Numbered from the stretch's first letter, positions 18,723 through 29,692 are shown. The stretch is 64,000 nt of DNA from Amycolatopsis antarctica (GCF_002262875.1 NZ_NKYE01000010.1:62001-126000); one strand, 5' to 3'. The notes: a model not told the origin generated them from the letters alone. Translations and numbers: made by a program.

Positions 18723-20135
18723 TCACGTCGTGATGGCGTACCGGTGTGCGACCTCTCTCGCCACCCGTACCGCGTCGTCGGCTTCGGCCCGGTTGTCGAG
18801 AATGCGGGCGGCTTTCCAGCTCACGAAGGCGCCCGTGTTGGTGACCGGGTCCAGTTCGGCGTCGACGACGATCTCGCAGGCCAGTCCGGTCAGTGCGCGC
18901 AGCCGCGCGGTCACCGCCGCGGTGGCGTCCGGATCGCCGGGCTCGTCCGGCCGGAGGTCCAGCCGGACAGTGACCTCGTCGGTGCCGTCCGGCCGCCGGT
19001 CGACGACGATCTGGTAGCCGAGACAGCCGCGGACCCCGCCGAGGACCGCGGCCTCCAGTTCGGCGGGTCGCAGTACGGCACCGCCCAGCCGGATCCGGTC
19101 GGCGACGCGGCCGAGCACCTCGACGACCGGGCCGGGCAGCGCCGGATCCGGTGCGGGCGGCGCGATCCGGACCAGATCACCGGTGCGGTAGCGGATCAGC
19201 GGCTTGCTGCCGTCGATCAACATCGTCAGCACGAGCTCGCCCTGTCCGGTGTCGCCGAGGACCTCCCCGGTGTCCGGGTCGATCAGTTCCACCAGGTAGT
19301 TCAGCTCCGACAGGTGCAGTTCACCGGTCACCGCGCCGGTGGCGATACACAGGGCCTCCTGCGAGCCGTACAGCGTCGGATGCACGACGGCCCCCGGCCA
19401 CAGCGAGGTGACGTTCGACGCGAACTCCCGGGTGCAGATCTCGCCCAGCACCAGGAACATCGACACCGGCAACCGGGCCGGGTCGTAGCCGTGGTGAAGC
19501 GCGGCCTTGGCCAGGCTCAGGCACAGCGCGGGCGCGCACACGATGACCTCGACGCCCAGCTCCTCGATCAGCCGCAGTGCCTTACGGAATCCGACCCGGG
19601 GCGACTCCGGCCAGATCTTCACGTGGCACGCGCCCAGCGAGCCGGTGACGGCGCCGAACACGTCGCCGAACGCGTAGAGCTCGGACGGGCCCATCAGGCC
19701 GACGACGGGCATCCGGTCGCCGTAGCGCGCGCGCAACAGCCGTCGCCACGACTCCTCGACGAAGGCGTTGCTGGTGAGGATGTCGCGCGGGCCGCGCGGG
19801 CACGGCGTCGGATCGCCGGTGGTGCCGGTCGTCTCGTAGAAGATGCCCGCGTCCGCGATGTCGCCGGAGATGACCTCGTACTTCTCCCGTCGCAGGTCCT
19901 CCTTCGTGGTGAAGGGAAGCCGGTGCAGGTCGTCCGGAGTCACCGTGTCCACGTCGACGCCGTCGAAGTGCCTGCGGTAGAAGGGAGATCGCGCGCTCAC
20001 GTGCCGCAGTACCGTGGTCAGCCGCTCCCGCCGCCACGCATCGCGGGAGGTGGCCGTCATGTTCCCGTCACGGAAATCCCGCAGTACCGCGGCGTAGTGG
20101 TCGGCGAACGGGGGCCGGGCGTCCGCCGCGGTCAC
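18723..20135 (-). CDS. PaaK-type adenylate-forming enzyme 1
   Basis: Adenylating ligase of the phenylacetate-CoA ligase/F390 synthetase family, 470 residues. The phosphate-binding loop [10 protein letters not shown], the middle motif HPTLYGSQE and [10 protein letters not shown] are present; the C-terminal lid domain follows. It lies between the SgcG-like dehydrogenase (4-base GTGA overlap) and the aminodeoxyisochorismate synthase, so its substrate is probably an enolpyruvoyl-anthranilate derivative. It may activate the carboxylate for lactam closure or for transfer to the core. Whether it makes a CoA ester or uses the adenylate directly cannot be told from sequence. Confidence 0.82.
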   Translation of the reverse strand: MTAADARPPFADHYAAVLRDFRDGNMTATSRDAWRRERLTTVLRHVSARSPFYRRHFDGVDVDTVTPDDLHRLPFTTKEDLRREKYEVISGDIADAGIFYETTGTTGDPTPCPRGPRDILTSNAFVEESWRRLLRARYGDRMPVVGLMGPSELYAFGDVFGAVTGSLGACHVKIWPESPRVGFRKALRLIEELGVEVIVCAPALCLSLAKAALHHGYDPARLPVSMFLVLGEICTREFASNVTSLWPGAVVHPTLYGSQEALCIATGAVTGELHLSELNYLVELIDPDTGEVLGDTGQGELVLTMLIDGSKPLIRYRTGDLVRIAPPAPDPALPGPVVEVLGRVADRIRLGGAVLRPAELEAAVLGGVRGCLGYQIVVDRRPDGTDEVTVRLDLRPDEPGDPDATAAVTARLRALTGLACEIVVDAELDPVTNTGAFVSWKAARILDNRAEADDAVRVAREVAHRYAITT

Positions 20136-20800
20136 AGCGGAGCCGTGTCGTTGAGGGCGAGCCCGACGCGCTCGTTGCGGTCGGCGACGGACAACACGTC
20201 CTCCCGGCCGGTGAGCCTGCGATGCTCGGACAGCAGTTCGATCATGTCGATCATCCGGTCGACGAGCCTGCTCACGTTCGTCAGCCCCTCGGCGTCCTTC
20301 GCGGCATCGCCGCGGTGCAGGGCCTGTACTTCCGCCGGGAAGCCGGCACCCACCAGGATCATCCGGTTCAGCAGCGCGTTCAGGGTGAGCTGCGCGGTGA
20401 TGGTGCTGGCGCTGTAGCGGCGGGCCACGGAGATCACCCCGGCGACCTTATTGCTCAGCGGCCGGTCGAATCGCAGGTAGCCCACTCCGGCACGTTCGAT
20501 GAACGCCTGCATCAGTGAGGCGGAGCCGAAACCATGCACTGGGGCGGCGTAGATGACGCCGTCGGCGGCGATCATCCGGTCCACGACGGAGGCGACGTCG
20601 TCGTCGAGTTCGCAGCGCACGAGCCGGTCGTTGCAGTCGCCGCACGGACCGCACCGGGACATCCGCACGGTACGGAGGTCGATGGACTCGAGCACGACAC
20701 CGCGCGCCGCCGCGACCGCGGCCGCATGCCGGAGCACCTCGGCGGTGTTGCCGTCTCGTTCGGAACCGTTGATCGCGACGATGGTCGGCGGTGCGGACAC
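20132..20800 (-). CDS. Flavodoxin-fold FMN oxidoreductase, aminodeoxyisochorismate dehydrogenase candidate (SgcG-like)
   Basis: In C-1027 synthesis an FMN enzyme of this type oxidises aminodeoxyisochorismate to 3-enolpyruvoylanthranilate. The 222-residue protein has the FMN-binding start [17 protein letters not shown], a Cys-containing loop [14 protein letters not shown] and [25 protein letters not shown]. The fold also covers simple NADPH:FMN reductases and azoreductases; the location at the head of the operon with the synthase favours the dehydrogenase role. Its stop overlaps the GTG of the next gene. Confidence 0.8.
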   Translation of the reverse strand: MSAPPTIVAINGSERDGNTAEVLRHAAAVAAARGVVLESIDLRTVRMSRCGPCGDCNDRLVRCELDDDVASVVDRMIAADGVIYAAPVHGFGSASLMQAFIERAGVGYLRFDRPLSNKVAGVISVARRYSASTITAQLTLNALLNRMILVGAGFPAEVQALHRGDAAKDAEGLTNVSRLVDRMIDMIELLSEHRRLTGREDVLSVADRNERVGLALNDTAPL

Positions 20801-20825
20801 GGTGTTGCCTCCTTGGCTGCGATGC

Positions 20826-20855
20826 GATGTCCGCCGCCGTCAGGGCCCGGACATC
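20826..20855. promoter_or_regulatory. Inverted repeat in the divergent region of the two PaaK operons
   Basis: Perfect 8-base arms GATGTCCG (20826-20833) and CGGACATC (20848-20855) with a 14-base spacer lie 26 bases upstream of the dehydrogenase start. The surrounding 20801-21070 contains no gene and must hold promoters for both operons. The repeat is a candidate operator; it could also be a leader hairpin of the minus-strand transcript. Confidence 0.4.
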
Positions 20856-21070
20856 GGTGTGACGCCTGATTCCAGCGTCGGCCGGGCAGCCGTCCGGCCG
20901 CATCTCCCGGAGTGCGCGGTGCCGTTGTCCCGGAGCGCACACGGGGAGATGCCACGGCGTCCGGCGGGCCGCGACGATGATGCGGTGACGAGCACACGGG
21001 ATGTCGAGGCAGGTCCGGCCGGCCGGCCCCAGCATGCCGACTCCGCGGACCTTCTCAGGGGGCGACGCTG

Positions 21071-22402
21071 ATGGCCACGCTGGAACTGATTCAACCGGTG
21101 GCGGGGGCCGAGTACTGGCATCCCCGTACCGAGACCATGCCCAGGGAGGAGCTGCGTCAGTGGCAGTGGCGGAAACTGCGGCAGTCGTTGCGGCTCGCCC
21201 GCCGGTCGCCGTTCTGGAGCGCACGCATCCCGGAGAACATCGGCTCCCTCGACGAGTACTTCGAGCGGGTTCCGCTGGTGTACAAGTCGGACCTGATCGC
21301 GGCGCAGGAAACCGCGCCACCGTACGGGATCCTGCCCTCCACCGATCCGGCGCTGGCGATCCGGCACTCACAGACCAGTGGCACCAGTGGAAACCCACCG
21401 GTGCGCTCGTTCGACACGGCGCGCGACTGGGCCTGGTCGGTCGACGTGTACGCGACGGCCCTGTACGGCATGGGCGTGCGCGCACGCCACCGCGGCATGG
21501 TCGCCTTCGGCTACGGCCTTTTCGTCGGTTTCTGGGGCATGCACTACGCCCTGGAACGCATCGGCGCTCAGGCGGTGCCGATCGGCGGCCTCGACTCCGA
21601 GACCCGGGTCCGCCTGCTGATCGATCTGCGGATCGACGTCCTGGGCTGCACGCCCAGTTACGCCATGCGCCTGCTGGAGACGGCCCGCGAGATGGGCGTC
21701 GATCTCGCCAGGGACGGCAACGTCCGGATCATCATGGCGGGTGGCGAACCGCGTTCGGATCTGACGACGCAGGCGATCGCGAACGGCTTCGGCGCCCGGG
21801 TGTTCAACGCCGCCGGCACGACGGAACTGGGCACCGTCAACATGTTCGAGTGCCCGCACCGGCCGGGCTGCTGTCACATCATCGAGTCGGCGGTGATCGA
21901 GGAGGTCCTCGACCCCGAGACCAGGCAGCCCGTCGGTTACGGCGAGCAGGGCGTGCGCGTGTCCACCGGTATCGGCCGCGAGGGCATGCAGCTCTTCCGG
22001 CACTGGACCGAGGATCTCGTGGTGAAGCGGCCGTGGCACGAGTGCGGTTGCGGACGGACGTGGGACTACCTCGATCGCGGGATCCTCGGCCGCGCCGACG
22101 ACATGCGCAAGATCCGCGGGGTGTCGGTGACCCCGGTGATGGTGGAGGAAGTGGTGCGCGGCTTCCCCGAGGTGGACGAGTTCCAGACGAACCTGCGCAC
22201 GGTGCGCGGTCTGGACACCGTGGTGCTGCGGGTGGAACCGAACGGCGACGCCGGCAGCGACCTGGCCGCTCTCGGCGAGCGCATCAGCAACGCGATGAAG
22301 CGGATCATCGGACTCCGGCCCGAGGTCGAGTTCGCGGCCCCGGGCAGCTTGCCACGATTCGAAGTGAAGGCGGCACGTTTCCATGACGAACGTTCAGAGT
22401 GA
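21071..22402 (+). CDS. PaaK-type adenylate-forming enzyme 2
   Basis: Second ligase of the phenylacetate-CoA ligase family, 443 residues. The loop HSQTSGTSGNPPVRSF binds ATP phosphates and FNAAGTTELGTVNMFECPHRPGCC is the family middle motif. Several Cys/His residues (CPHRPGCCH and WHECGCGRTWDY) match the metal-binding loop seen in many PaaK proteins. The C-terminal part AAPGSLPRFEVKAARFH carries the expected lid Lys. It starts the plus-strand operon that continues with a 77-aa protein and the halogenase. Together with enzyme 1 it may divide activation and cyclisation of the benzoxazolinate unit; alternatively one of them feeds another acyl group. Confidence 0.82.
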   Translation: MATLELIQPVAGAEYWHPRTETMPREELRQWQWRKLRQSLRLARRSPFWSARIPENIGSLDEYFERVPLVYKSDLIAAQETAPPYGILPSTDPALAIRHSQTSGTSGNPPVRSFDTARDWAWSVDVYATALYGMGVRARHRGMVAFGYGLFVGFWGMHYALERIGAQAVPIGGLDSETRVRLLIDLRIDVLGCTPSYAMRLLETAREMGVDLARDGNVRIIMAGGEPRSDLTTQAIANGFGARVFNAAGTTELGTVNMFECPHRPGCCHIIESAVIEEVLDPETRQPVGYGEQGVRVSTGIGREGMQLFRHWTEDLVVKRPWHECGCGRTWDYLDRGILGRADDMRKIRGVSVTPVMVEEVVRGFPEVDEFQTNLRTVRGLDTVVLRVEPNGDAGSDLAALGERISNAMKRIIGLRPEVEFAAPGSLPRFEVKAARFHDERSE

Positions 22403-22616
22403 CCTCCCCGCCGCGCAGGAGAAGAAACTGCGCGACTGCTACGAACTGCTGAGCGACCTCGCCGCCTCCTGCGAGGTGCCTGCCGTGCGGGCCGCCGCCC
22501 GGCTCGCGCTGGCCGAGGTGTACGCCGCGATCGACGGGCAGGCGCTCGAGTTCGAGCTCTACAGCGGACAGTGGGAGAACGGGCCCGAGGACGTTGAGCA
22601 GGCACTCGTGAGCTGA
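22383..22616 (+). CDS. Small conserved-looking protein of unknown function (77 aa)
   Basis: I do not recognise the family with certainty. The predicted product is a short alpha-helical acidic protein (KKLRDCYELLSDLAASCEV, then AARLALAEVYAAIDGQ) ending in a negatively charged tail. Its ATG lies inside the last 20 bases of the adenylating enzyme gene, so translation is coupled to it. There is no Ser in a carrier motif, so it is not an acyl carrier. It may be an accessory subunit or chaperone for the ligase, by analogy with MbtH-like helpers, but there is no sequence similarity to MbtH. Confidence 0.7.
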   Translation: MTNVQSDLPAAQEKKLRDCYELLSDLAASCEVPAVRAAARLALAEVYAAIDGQALEFELYSGQWENGPEDVEQALVS

Positions 22617-22733
22617 CCCGGCCACAGCGAGCACACCCCGTACCGCGCCACGTCGGAACCGTGAGCCGCGGACCCTCCACTGAGGATGGTCCGTGCCATG
22701 GTGCGCGAACGACACAACTCATCAGGAGGAGCC

Positions 22734-24242
22734 GTGAATTCAGGGCAGGAGTACGACGTGATCGTCGTCGGCGGTGGACCGGCGGGGTCCACCGTGTCCA
22801 CGCTCGTGCGCAAGCGCGGACACCGGGTGCTGTTGCTGGAGAAGGAGAGCTTCCCCCGCTACCAGATCGGCGAGTCGCTGCTGCCGGCGACGGTGCACGG
22901 CATCGCGCACCTGCTGGGCGTGCACGAGGAGCTCAGGGACGCGGGTTTCACCGTGAAGCATGGCGGAACGTTCAAGTGGGGGGCCAATCCGGAACCGTGG
23001 ACCTTCGACTTCGCCGTGTCCCGCAGGATGGCGGGCCCGACCTCGTTCGCGTACCAGGTGGAGCGGATGAAGTTCGACCACATCCTGCTGGAGAACGCCC
23101 GCAAGCACGGCGTGGAGGTGTCCGAACAGTGCACGGTCACCGACGTGCTGAAGTCGGCGGACCGCGCCGAGGGTGTGCGGTACACCGATGCCGAGGGGGC
23201 GGTGCACGAGGCCCGCGCCCGTTATGTCGTGGACGCCTCCGGTAACTCCAGCCGGATCTACGCCGCCGCGGACAGCCGCCGTGAGTACTCCACGTTCTTC
23301 CGCAACCTGGCGCTGTTCGGCTACTTCGAGGGCGGGAAGCGCCTGTCCGCACCGAGTTCCGGCAACATCCTCAGCGTCGCGTTCGACAACGGCTGGTTCT
23401 GGTACATCCCGCTGACGCCCGAGATCACCAGTGTGGGCGCCGTGGTGAACCAGGAGTCGGCCTCCCTTGTTCAGGGGGATCCGGCGAAGGCGATGCGCGG
23501 GTTCGTGCAGAGCTGCCCGCTGATCGCGGACATGCTCGCCGAGGCCACCCCGGTCACGGAGGGGCCGTACGGGCAGTTCCGTGTCCGCAAGGACTGGTCG
23601 TACTGCAACACCAGGTTCTTCGCCCCGGGCATGGTGCTGGTCGGTGACGCGGCGTGTTTCGTCGACCCGGTGTTCTCCTCCGGAGTGCACCTGGCCACCT
23701 ACAGCGGTCTGCTCGCGGCCAGGTCGATCAACGCCTGCCTGGAGGCCGGCGACGAGGGTGCCGGCGAGGGCATCGGTGAGCAGGCGGCGTTCGAGGAGTT
23801 CGAGCAGCGGTATCGCCGGGAGTACGGCCTGTTCTACGAGTTCCTGGTGGGCTTCTACGAGATGCACGAGTCCGAGGATTCGTACTTCTGGCGGGCCAGG
23901 AAGTTGTCCGACTCGGCGGGCTCGGACATCGAGGCGTTCGTCGAGCTGGTCGGCGGCGTCTCGTCCGGGGAGTTCGACGGCGGCGGGACGGCGACCGAGC
24001 GGATCGCGGCGGGCACGCGGGACATGACGCGGATGGTGGCGGGTGCCGAGGAGCACGCCGACGGGGCGGTGATCGGTGCGGCGGCGGGGAAGCTGCTGGA
24101 ACAGGGCACGGCATTGCAGGCGCGCGCCCTGGTCGGTTCCCAGGCCGGTGAGGGTCGTTCGATCACCCCCGGTGGTCTGTCCGCCTCGGCCGACGGCCTG
24201 AGCTGGGTGCGCGACGACGGCGCAGGGGTGGACGCACGGTGA
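22734..24242 (+). CDS. FAD-dependent halogenase acting on carrier-bound beta-tyrosine (SgcC3-like)
   Basis: Chlorinates the aromatic ring of beta-tyrosine while it is bound to the carrier protein. The 502-residue protein has the FAD motif GGGPAGS (13-19), a Lys75 in TVKHGGTF at the position of the halogenase catalytic Lys, and the halogenase signature W221-F-W-Y-I-P226. The late FAD motif [18 protein letters not shown] is intact. The protein lacks the features of free-tryptophan halogenases and resembles the carrier-dependent group. The GTG at 22734 with AGGAGG upstream is chosen over an in-frame ATG 48 bases earlier. Its stop overlaps the antiporter start. Confidence 0.92.
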   Translation: MNSGQEYDVIVVGGGPAGSTVSTLVRKRGHRVLLLEKESFPRYQIGESLLPATVHGIAHLLGVHEELRDAGFTVKHGGTFKWGANPEPWTFDFAVSRRMAGPTSFAYQVERMKFDHILLENARKHGVEVSEQCTVTDVLKSADRAEGVRYTDAEGAVHEARARYVVDASGNSSRIYAAADSRREYSTFFRNLALFGYFEGGKRLSAPSSGNILSVAFDNGWFWYIPLTPEITSVGAVVNQESASLVQGDPAKAMRGFVQSCPLIADMLAEATPVTEGPYGQFRVRKDWSYCNTRFFAPGMVLVGDAACFVDPVFSSGVHLATYSGLLAARSINACLEAGDEGAGEGIGEQAAFEEFEQRYRREYGLFYEFLVGFYEMHESEDSYFWRARKLSDSAGSDIEAFVELVGGVSSGEFDGGGTATERIAAGTRDMTRMVAGAEEHADGAVIGAAAGKLLEQGTALQARALVGSQAGEGRSITPGGLSASADGLSWVRDDGAGVDAR

Positions 24243-25582
24243 CGCCCGCCCCGGTGCCCCCGCTTGGCACGCATTCGCTGCTGGTGTTCCTGTTGCAGGT
24301 GGGTGCGCTGCTGCTGGCGGGTGTCGTACTCGGCAGGCTGGCCAAACGGCTGGGGATGCCGGCGCTGGTGGGCGAGCTGCTGGCCGGGGTCCTGCTGGGA
24401 CCGACCATCCTGGGCAATCTCGCGCCGCAGCTCGGCGCGTGGCTCTTCCCGCAGGATCCGGCGCAGACACATCTGCTCGACGCGTTCAGTCAGGTCGGGG
24501 TGCTGCTGCTGGTCGGGATCACCGGGGCACATCTGGACAGCTCGGTGTTCCGCAAGCACGGCGGGCGGGCGATGTGGATCAGTGTGTGCGGACTGGTGGT
24601 ACCGCTCGGTTGCGGTTTCGCCACCGGGTACGTCGTGCCGGACTCGCTGGTGCCGGACGGTGTGGGCCGTGGGGTGTTCGCGCTGTTCCTCGGGGTCGCC
24701 ATGTGCGTCACGGCGATCCCGGTGATCGCGAAGATCCTGCTGGAGCTGGATCTGATGCACCGCAAGGTCGGTCAGCTCACGGTCGCGGCGGCGTTCTTCG
24801 ACGACACCGTCGGCTGGCTGCTGCTGTCCGTGGTCGCCGCGCTGGCGACCGGGGGCGCGGCGGGTGCGACCTTGCCACAGACGCTCGGGTACCTGGTCGT
24901 GTTCCTCGCGGCGGCGTTCCTGATCGGTCGGCCGGTCGTACGTCGTGCGCTGCGGGCGAGTTCGCGGCACGCCGAGGCGGGACCGACGGTGGCCGTCGCC
25001 GTGGTGACGATCCTGGCCTACAGCGCGGCGACCGCGGCCATCGGGCTGGAGGCGCTGTTCGGCGCGTTCGTGGCGGGGGCCACGGTGCTGGGGTTCGCCG
25101 ATCCGGCGAAGCTGGCGCCGCTGCGGACCATCGTGCTGGCCGTGCTGGCTCCGGTGTTCCTGGCCGGCATCGGCCTGCGGATGGACATCACGCTGCTGGC
25201 CGAGCCGACGGTGCTCCTCACCGCGATCGCGGTGCTGCTGGTGGCGATCCTCGGCAAGTTCGGCGGCGTCTACCTGGGCGCGAGGGCCGGGCGGTTGAGT
25301 CACACCGAGGGAATCGCACTCGGGGTGGCGATGAACGCCCGGGGAATGATCGAGGTCGTCATCGCCTTGGCGGGCCTGCGTATCGGTGTGCTGAACACGG
25401 CGACGTTCACGATCATCGTGCTGGTCGCGATCGTCACCTCCCTGCTCGCGCCACCGTTGCTGCGGCTGGCGACCCGCGACCTCATACCGGATGCGGAGGA
25501 ACAGCAGCGGCGCATCCGCTTTGCGGGCTGGTCCGCGGCCGACGGCCCGGGGCTGAACGACACGGCGCGGGCAGCCCGCTGA
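24239..25582 (+). CDS. Cation/proton antiporter, CPA2 (Kef-like) family
   Basis: Integral membrane protein of 447 residues with about twelve to thirteen helices and no C-terminal RCK domain. [12 protein letters not shown] carries the paired Asp residues of the CPA2 ion site, and [20 protein letters not shown] is a family signature. It could balance ions or work as a proton-driven exporter. It is locked between halogenase and hydroxylase (4-base overlap with the former), so it belongs to the cluster, and a role in self-protection or product export is a reasonable inference. Confidence 0.85.
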   Translation: MTPAPVPPLGTHSLLVFLLQVGALLLAGVVLGRLAKRLGMPALVGELLAGVLLGPTILGNLAPQLGAWLFPQDPAQTHLLDAFSQVGVLLLVGITGAHLDSSVFRKHGGRAMWISVCGLVVPLGCGFATGYVVPDSLVPDGVGRGVFALFLGVAMCVTAIPVIAKILLELDLMHRKVGQLTVAAAFFDDTVGWLLLSVVAALATGGAAGATLPQTLGYLVVFLAAAFLIGRPVVRRALRASSRHAEAGPTVAVAVVTILAYSAATAAIGLEALFGAFVAGATVLGFADPAKLAPLRTIVLAVLAPVFLAGIGLRMDITLLAEPTVLLTAIAVLLVAILGKFGGVYLGARAGRLSHTEGIALGVAMNARGMIEVVIALAGLRIGVLNTATFTIIVLVAIVTSLLAPPLLRLATRDLIPDAEEQQRRIRFAGWSAADGPGLNDTARAAR

Positions 25583-25611
25583 CCGCCGCCCGTTATCCGG
25601 AAAGGTGCACC

Positions 25612-27195
25612 ATGACCGAGGGTCAGCACGAACCGGCGTTCCCCGGGCCGCCGCGGCGGATCACCCGGCCGCTCACCGGATCCGAGTACGTGGAGACCCT
25701 GCGGGACTCCCGTGAGATCTACCTGTACGGCGAGCGGGTCAAGGACGTCACGACGCATCCGGCGTTCGCCAATCCGGTGCGGATGGTGGCGCGCATGTAC
25801 GACTCGTTGCACGATCCGGCGAACCGGGGTGTGCTGACCGCGCCGACCGACACCGGCAGTGACGGGTACACGCACCCGTTCTTCCGGACGCCGATGAGCG
25901 TCGACGATCTCATCGCGGATCAGCGGGCCATCGCCGGTTGGGCGCGGCAGAGTTATGGCTGGATGGGGCGTAGTCCGGATTACAAGGCGTCGTTCCTCGG
26001 CACGCTCGGCGCCAACGCGGACTACTACGCGCCGTTCGCGGACAACGCCCGCCGCTGGTACGCGGAGTCGCAGGAGAAGGTGCTGTACTGGAACCACGCG
26101 ATCGCGCATCCGCCGGTCGACCGGGACCGCCCGCCGGACGAGGTGGCGGACGTGTTCGTGCACGTCGAGAAGGAGACCGACGCCGGGGTCGTGGTGAGCG
26201 GCGCGAAGATGGTGGCCACCGGTTCGGCCATCACCCACTACAACTTCATCGCACACTGGGGGATCCCGGTGAAGGATCGCCGGTTCGCCCTGGTGGCGAC
26301 CATTCCGATGGACGCGCCGGGGATGAAGCTGATCTGCCGGCAGTCCTATGCCGCGACGGCGGCGGTGATGGGCAGCCCGTTCGACTATCCGCTGTCGTCC
26401 CGGCTGGACGAGAACGACACGATCCTGGTGCTGGACAAGGTGCTCATCCCGTGGGAGAACGTGTTCGTCTACGGGCATCTCGGCAAGGCGCAGATGTTCA
26501 CGGCGAAGTCCGGGATGATCGAGCGTGCGACGTTCCACGGTTGCACCAGGTTGGCGGTGAAGCTCGAGTTCATCGCGGGGTTGATCATGAAGGCGCTGGA
26601 ACTGACCGGGACCGGGGATTTCCGCGGGGTGCAGACTCGGCTCGGTGAGGTTCTGGCGTGGCGCAACATGTTCTGGGGGCTGGCCGATGCCGCGGTGCGG
26701 AATCCGGTGCCGTGGAAGAACGGTGCGCTGCTGCCCAATCCGGAGTACGGGATGGCGCACCGCTGGTTCATGCAGATCGGTTACCCGCGGATCAAGGAGA
26801 TCGTGCACCAGGACGTCGCCGGTGCGCTGATCTACGTCAACTCGAGTTCGGCGGACTTCCGCAACCCGGATATTCGCCCGTACCTGGACAAGTATCTGCG
26901 GGGTTCGGGGGGCGCCGATGCCGTCGAGCGGGTGAAGTTGATGAAGCTGCTGTGGGATGCCGTCGGCTCGGAGTTCGGTGGGCGGCACGAGCTGTACGAA
27001 CGCAATTATTCCGGCAATCACGAGAACACCCGGCTGGAGTTGGTGTTCTCGCAGTTGTCGAACGGGCAGGCCGACGGGTACAAGGCGTTCGCCGACAGGT
27101 GCCTTGCCGAGTACGACCTGGACGGCTGGACCGTGCCGGATCTGGAATCCTACGAGAAGCTGCAGCGGGCACGGACCGACCTGCTCGACACCTGA
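25612..27195 (+). CDS. FADH2-dependent phenol hydroxylase, HpaB family (SgcC-like)
   Basis: Hydroxylates the tyrosyl ring ortho to the phenol, giving with the halogenase a 3-chloro-5-hydroxy-beta-tyrosine as in C-1027. The 527 residues align along the whole length of 4-hydroxyphenylacetate 3-monooxygenase oxygenase subunits: [21 protein letters not shown] at the start, [13 protein letters not shown], the flavin loop [13 protein letters not shown], and [18 protein letters not shown] near the end. A separate flavin reductase is needed and is not encoded in this window. ATG with GGAAAGG upstream. The last 46 bases overlap, on the opposite strand, the end of the HNH gene. Confidence 0.92.
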   Translation: MTEGQHEPAFPGPPRRITRPLTGSEYVETLRDSREIYLYGERVKDVTTHPAFANPVRMVARMYDSLHDPANRGVLTAPTDTGSDGYTHPFFRTPMSVDDLIADQRAIAGWARQSYGWMGRSPDYKASFLGTLGANADYYAPFADNARRWYAESQEKVLYWNHAIAHPPVDRDRPPDEVADVFVHVEKETDAGVVVSGAKMVATGSAITHYNFIAHWGIPVKDRRFALVATIPMDAPGMKLICRQSYAATAAVMGSPFDYPLSSRLDENDTILVLDKVLIPWENVFVYGHLGKAQMFTAKSGMIERATFHGCTRLAVKLEFIAGLIMKALELTGTGDFRGVQTRLGEVLAWRNMFWGLADAAVRNPVPWKNGALLPNPEYGMAHRWFMQIGYPRIKEIVHQDVAGALIYVNSSSADFRNPDIRPYLDKYLRGSGGADAVERVKLMKLLWDAVGSEFGGRHELYERNYSGNHENTRLELVFSQLSNGQADGYKAFADRCLAEYDLDGWTVPDLESYEKLQRARTDLLDT

Positions 27196-28940
27196 CGCCC
27201 GGTTCGGCCGGGCGAGCCTGATCGGTGTGGTGTCGCTGGTGTCCCTCGGTGCCTGGGCAGGCCGACAGGTGCAGCCGTAGGGGTCGCGTCCTGATCGTTG
27301 ACTGCGCTGGGGACGGTGTTGCTCGGTCGCCGGCCTTTTCGCCACCGTCCCCGCGGATCGATTCCGGTGACGGTCACCTTCGTCGGAAGGGCGCGAGTGC
27401 CACCCGGGCCTCGGCTCGTGGTCGGTCGTGCCGTCGCGGACCTGGGCGGTGTCCACGCGTCGATCGCGGTTGCCGCCGTGCCGGCGGTGGCCAGGTCGGC
27501 AACGACGCCGGTAGCGACTGGGATGCCCGCAGTAGGTCGACATGCGACGGGGTGGAGGTTGCGCTTCCGACTGGCGGCACGCGACTGGCAGCTCCGGATC
27601 GCAGCGCAGTCCGTTGCGCGGTTCGTTGTGCTGTCCCGATCGTGGGGTTGGTATGCCGGTGCCGGTTCGGGTCGCGTCTCCGCGTGGACCGTCAGAAGTG
27701 CGGCCTGTAGCTGTCCGGTGGACGTAGTGGTTCGGGTCGGCTGGTGTGTGTCGCCGTTGGGGGTCCTGATGTGCAGGGCGCCGGTGCCGTCCTGTCTGAA
27801 GTGCCAGCCGGGGAGGTCTTTGAGGCGGTGGTGTCGTCGGCAGAGTCCGGTCAGGTTGTCGGCGCTGGTTTTGCCGCCTCGTGCCCAGTCCTGGGTGTGG
27901 TCGATGTCGGATGCGTGTGAGGGTCGGTGGCAACCCGGCATCCGGCATTCCCGGTCCCGTACCTTCACCCACTCGGCCAGTGCGGCGGGTGGCCGGTAGC
28001 GGGTACGTCCGAGGTCGAGCACGGTTCCGGTGACCGGGTCGGTGACGACCTTGCGCAACACCGAACCCGAGTTGGTGGCGAGGTGGCGGGCCAGCCAGGC
28101 CGGTACCGGCCCGTGACCGGGCAGCTCGGCGGGATGGTCGTCGGCTCCGGCCAGGGTGGTCGCGGCGACGTGCACGAACACTTCGGTACGTGTCTCGGCG
28201 GTGCGGTGGCCGAGGCAGAGTTCGGCGAACACGTCGGCACGTAACTGTTCCAGGGTGCGGGTTTCGCCACCACCACGCAGGGTTTTCACGATCCGGTCCA
28301 CGCGTGCGTAGATCGCCGTGGCGGTCTCGGTGGGCAGATCGGCGATCAGGGTGCTCATGGCGTCGTCCTGATGCACCAACTGCACGCTGCGTTCCAGACG
28401 TCGTTTCCGCGCCCGCTCAGCGTGCCCGTCCGGATCGATCACGGCGACCTGCCGCACGGCGGCGCGGCGAATGCTGGACGGATTCCGCCCGTCGAGCCGA
28501 CCCACCATCGCCGCGTCCACGGCAGCGGCCTGCTCGTCCGATAGCGGGTTGGTGGCATCGACGATCTTGGATGCCTTGTAGCTGTCGACGACGCCGGTGT
28601 CCAACGCAGCCAACGTTTCCGGTAGTCGAGAAGTCAACGCCTGCGCCATCGCCACCATCCGCTGTGCACGATGCTCGGTGGTGGCCAGGGTCAACGCGAC
28701 CTCCGCAGCCACACCGCGCGACTCCTCCGACAACGCCGCGAACCGAGCCACCGCTCGCACCTGCACAGCCTCGGCACGCGATCGGGCGACCTCGGCATCG
28801 CGCATCACCCGAAGAAGCCCACGCAGCGACGACGGCAACCCAACACCAGTCAGACCCCCGTGATCAACCCGCACCGTTTCCCGCGAATCCATATCAAGAA
28901 TCGCAGCCAACCGAACCTCAACAGATCCCCCACTGATCAT
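27150..28940 (-). CDS. DUF222 / 13E12-repeat family protein with HNH nuclease domain
   Basis: Member of a widespread, often multicopy actinobacterial family. Residues 40-300 form the DUF222 region; the HNH domain follows with [21 protein letters not shown] and [17 protein letters not shown], so metal-binding Cys and His residues are intact. The family usually ends soon after the segment corresponding to [13 protein letters not shown]. Here another ~190 low-complexity Arg/Thr/Pro residues follow and run 46 bases into the 3' end of the hydroxylase gene on the other strand, which suggests a lost stop or a frameshift. Function in the host is unknown; mobile-element association is the usual suggestion. 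It interrupts the biosynthetic cluster. Confidence 0.85.
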   Translation of the reverse strand: MISGGSVEVRLAAILDMDSRETVRVDHGGLTGVGLPSSLRGLLRVMRDAEVARSRAEAVQVRAVARFAALSEESRGVAAEVALTLATTEHRAQRMVAMAQALTSRLPETLAALDTGVVDSYKASKIVDATNPLSDEQAAAVDAAMVGRLDGRNPSSIRRAAVRQVAVIDPDGHAERARKRRLERSVQLVHQDDAMSTLIADLPTETATAIYARVDRIVKTLRGGGETRTLEQLRADVFAELCLGHRTAETRTEVFVHVAATTLAGADDHPAELPGHGPVPAWLARHLATNSGSVLRKVVTDPVTGTVLDLGRTRYRPPAALAEWVKVRDRECRMPGCHRPSHASDIDHTQDWARGGKTSADNLTGLCRRHHRLKDLPGWHFRQDGTGALHIRTPNGDTHQPTRTTTSTGQLQAALLTVHAETRPEPAPAYQPHDRDSTTNRATDCAAIRSCQSRAASRKRNLHPVACRPTAGIPVATGVVADLATAGTAATAIDAWTPPRSATARPTTSRGPGGTRALPTKVTVTGIDPRGRWRKGRRPSNTVPSAVNDQDATPTAAPVGLPRHRGTPATPHRSGSPGRTGRQVSSRSVRARCSFS

Positions 28941-28975
28941 GAACCCATTCTACCGACACCCACAGACAATTCCCA

Positions 28976-29257
28976 TCACACCATCGAGTACGCGACCCCA
29001 CGAATGGAACATTCATTTATCAGCCCCCAGCAAACAAGCCCATCAATATCCCCGAGAACCTCTCGCAGCACATCCCGACAAGCACGGAACAAACGCCGCG
29101 TCCCGACGCCTCGGCGGAGCAGCGCGCTGGTCAGCGTGGCCGGGCCGGACGGGCCGTCGAGGTCGACCACGTCGATCGGGCCCCAGGCGGCGGCACCCAG
29201 CGGCCCACTTCCGAGCGGGTCCAGTCGCGGCCACCCGTTCTCGATGAGGCCGGTCAA
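28976..29257 (-). pseudogene. Possible gene remnant
   Basis: An open frame of 93 codons from a TTG. Its first part (29105-29257) has strong GC bias at third codon positions and sensible protein sequence (GPIDVVDLDGPSGPATLTSA), but after about codon 52 the bias disappears. This fits a fragment of a former gene joined to non-coding DNA. I could not identify the parent family. Confidence 0.25.
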
Positions 29258-29467
29258 CTCCGCGACTCACAGCCACCCGGCGCGTTCCGAGCCCCCCGTG
29301 CGGCCAGGAACCCAACAGCACCAAACCGACCAGCGCCACCCATCCCGTCAAGCAGGCCCCCGAAAGACAACCGGACGCAACAACCGGGGTACGAACCCGA
29401 ACGCGACACACCCAGCCGGACGCGACACCCCACCCGCACCGAACCAGACAGCACCGAGAAACCCGTT

Positions 29468-29532
29468 CCGTGGGTAACTGTCGCTGGTGACCATCAACGG
29501 CGAACGCCCCGCGCAGCGACAGTTACCCACGG
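29468..29532. repeat. Long perfect inverted repeat
   Basis: Arms CCGTGGGTAACTGTCGCTG (29468-29486) and its exact complement (29514-29532) enclose a 27-base loop. At 19 perfectly paired bases this is the longest uninterrupted stem in the non-coding DNA of the window, together with the one at 936-975. No U-run follows. It could be a terminator, an element end or a protein-binding site. Confidence 0.75.
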
Positions 29533-29692
29533 CGCGCCGAAGGCGTGCCCGAAACCCAAGCCACCACCCCGATACCCCCAACCCCGGGGCCACCCCGACA
29601 CGCCCCGGAGCCAGACACCCCCGACCCCGACCCCCGACACGCCCCACCAGCGGAACCGAGACCCGCGATGCCGAGCCCGCCAGCACCCACGA

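Noticed and set aside
25300..27972. 890-codon minus-strand open frame
   Set aside because: Antisense shadow of the hydroxylase and antiporter genes; low-complexity Arg/Pro/His sequence.
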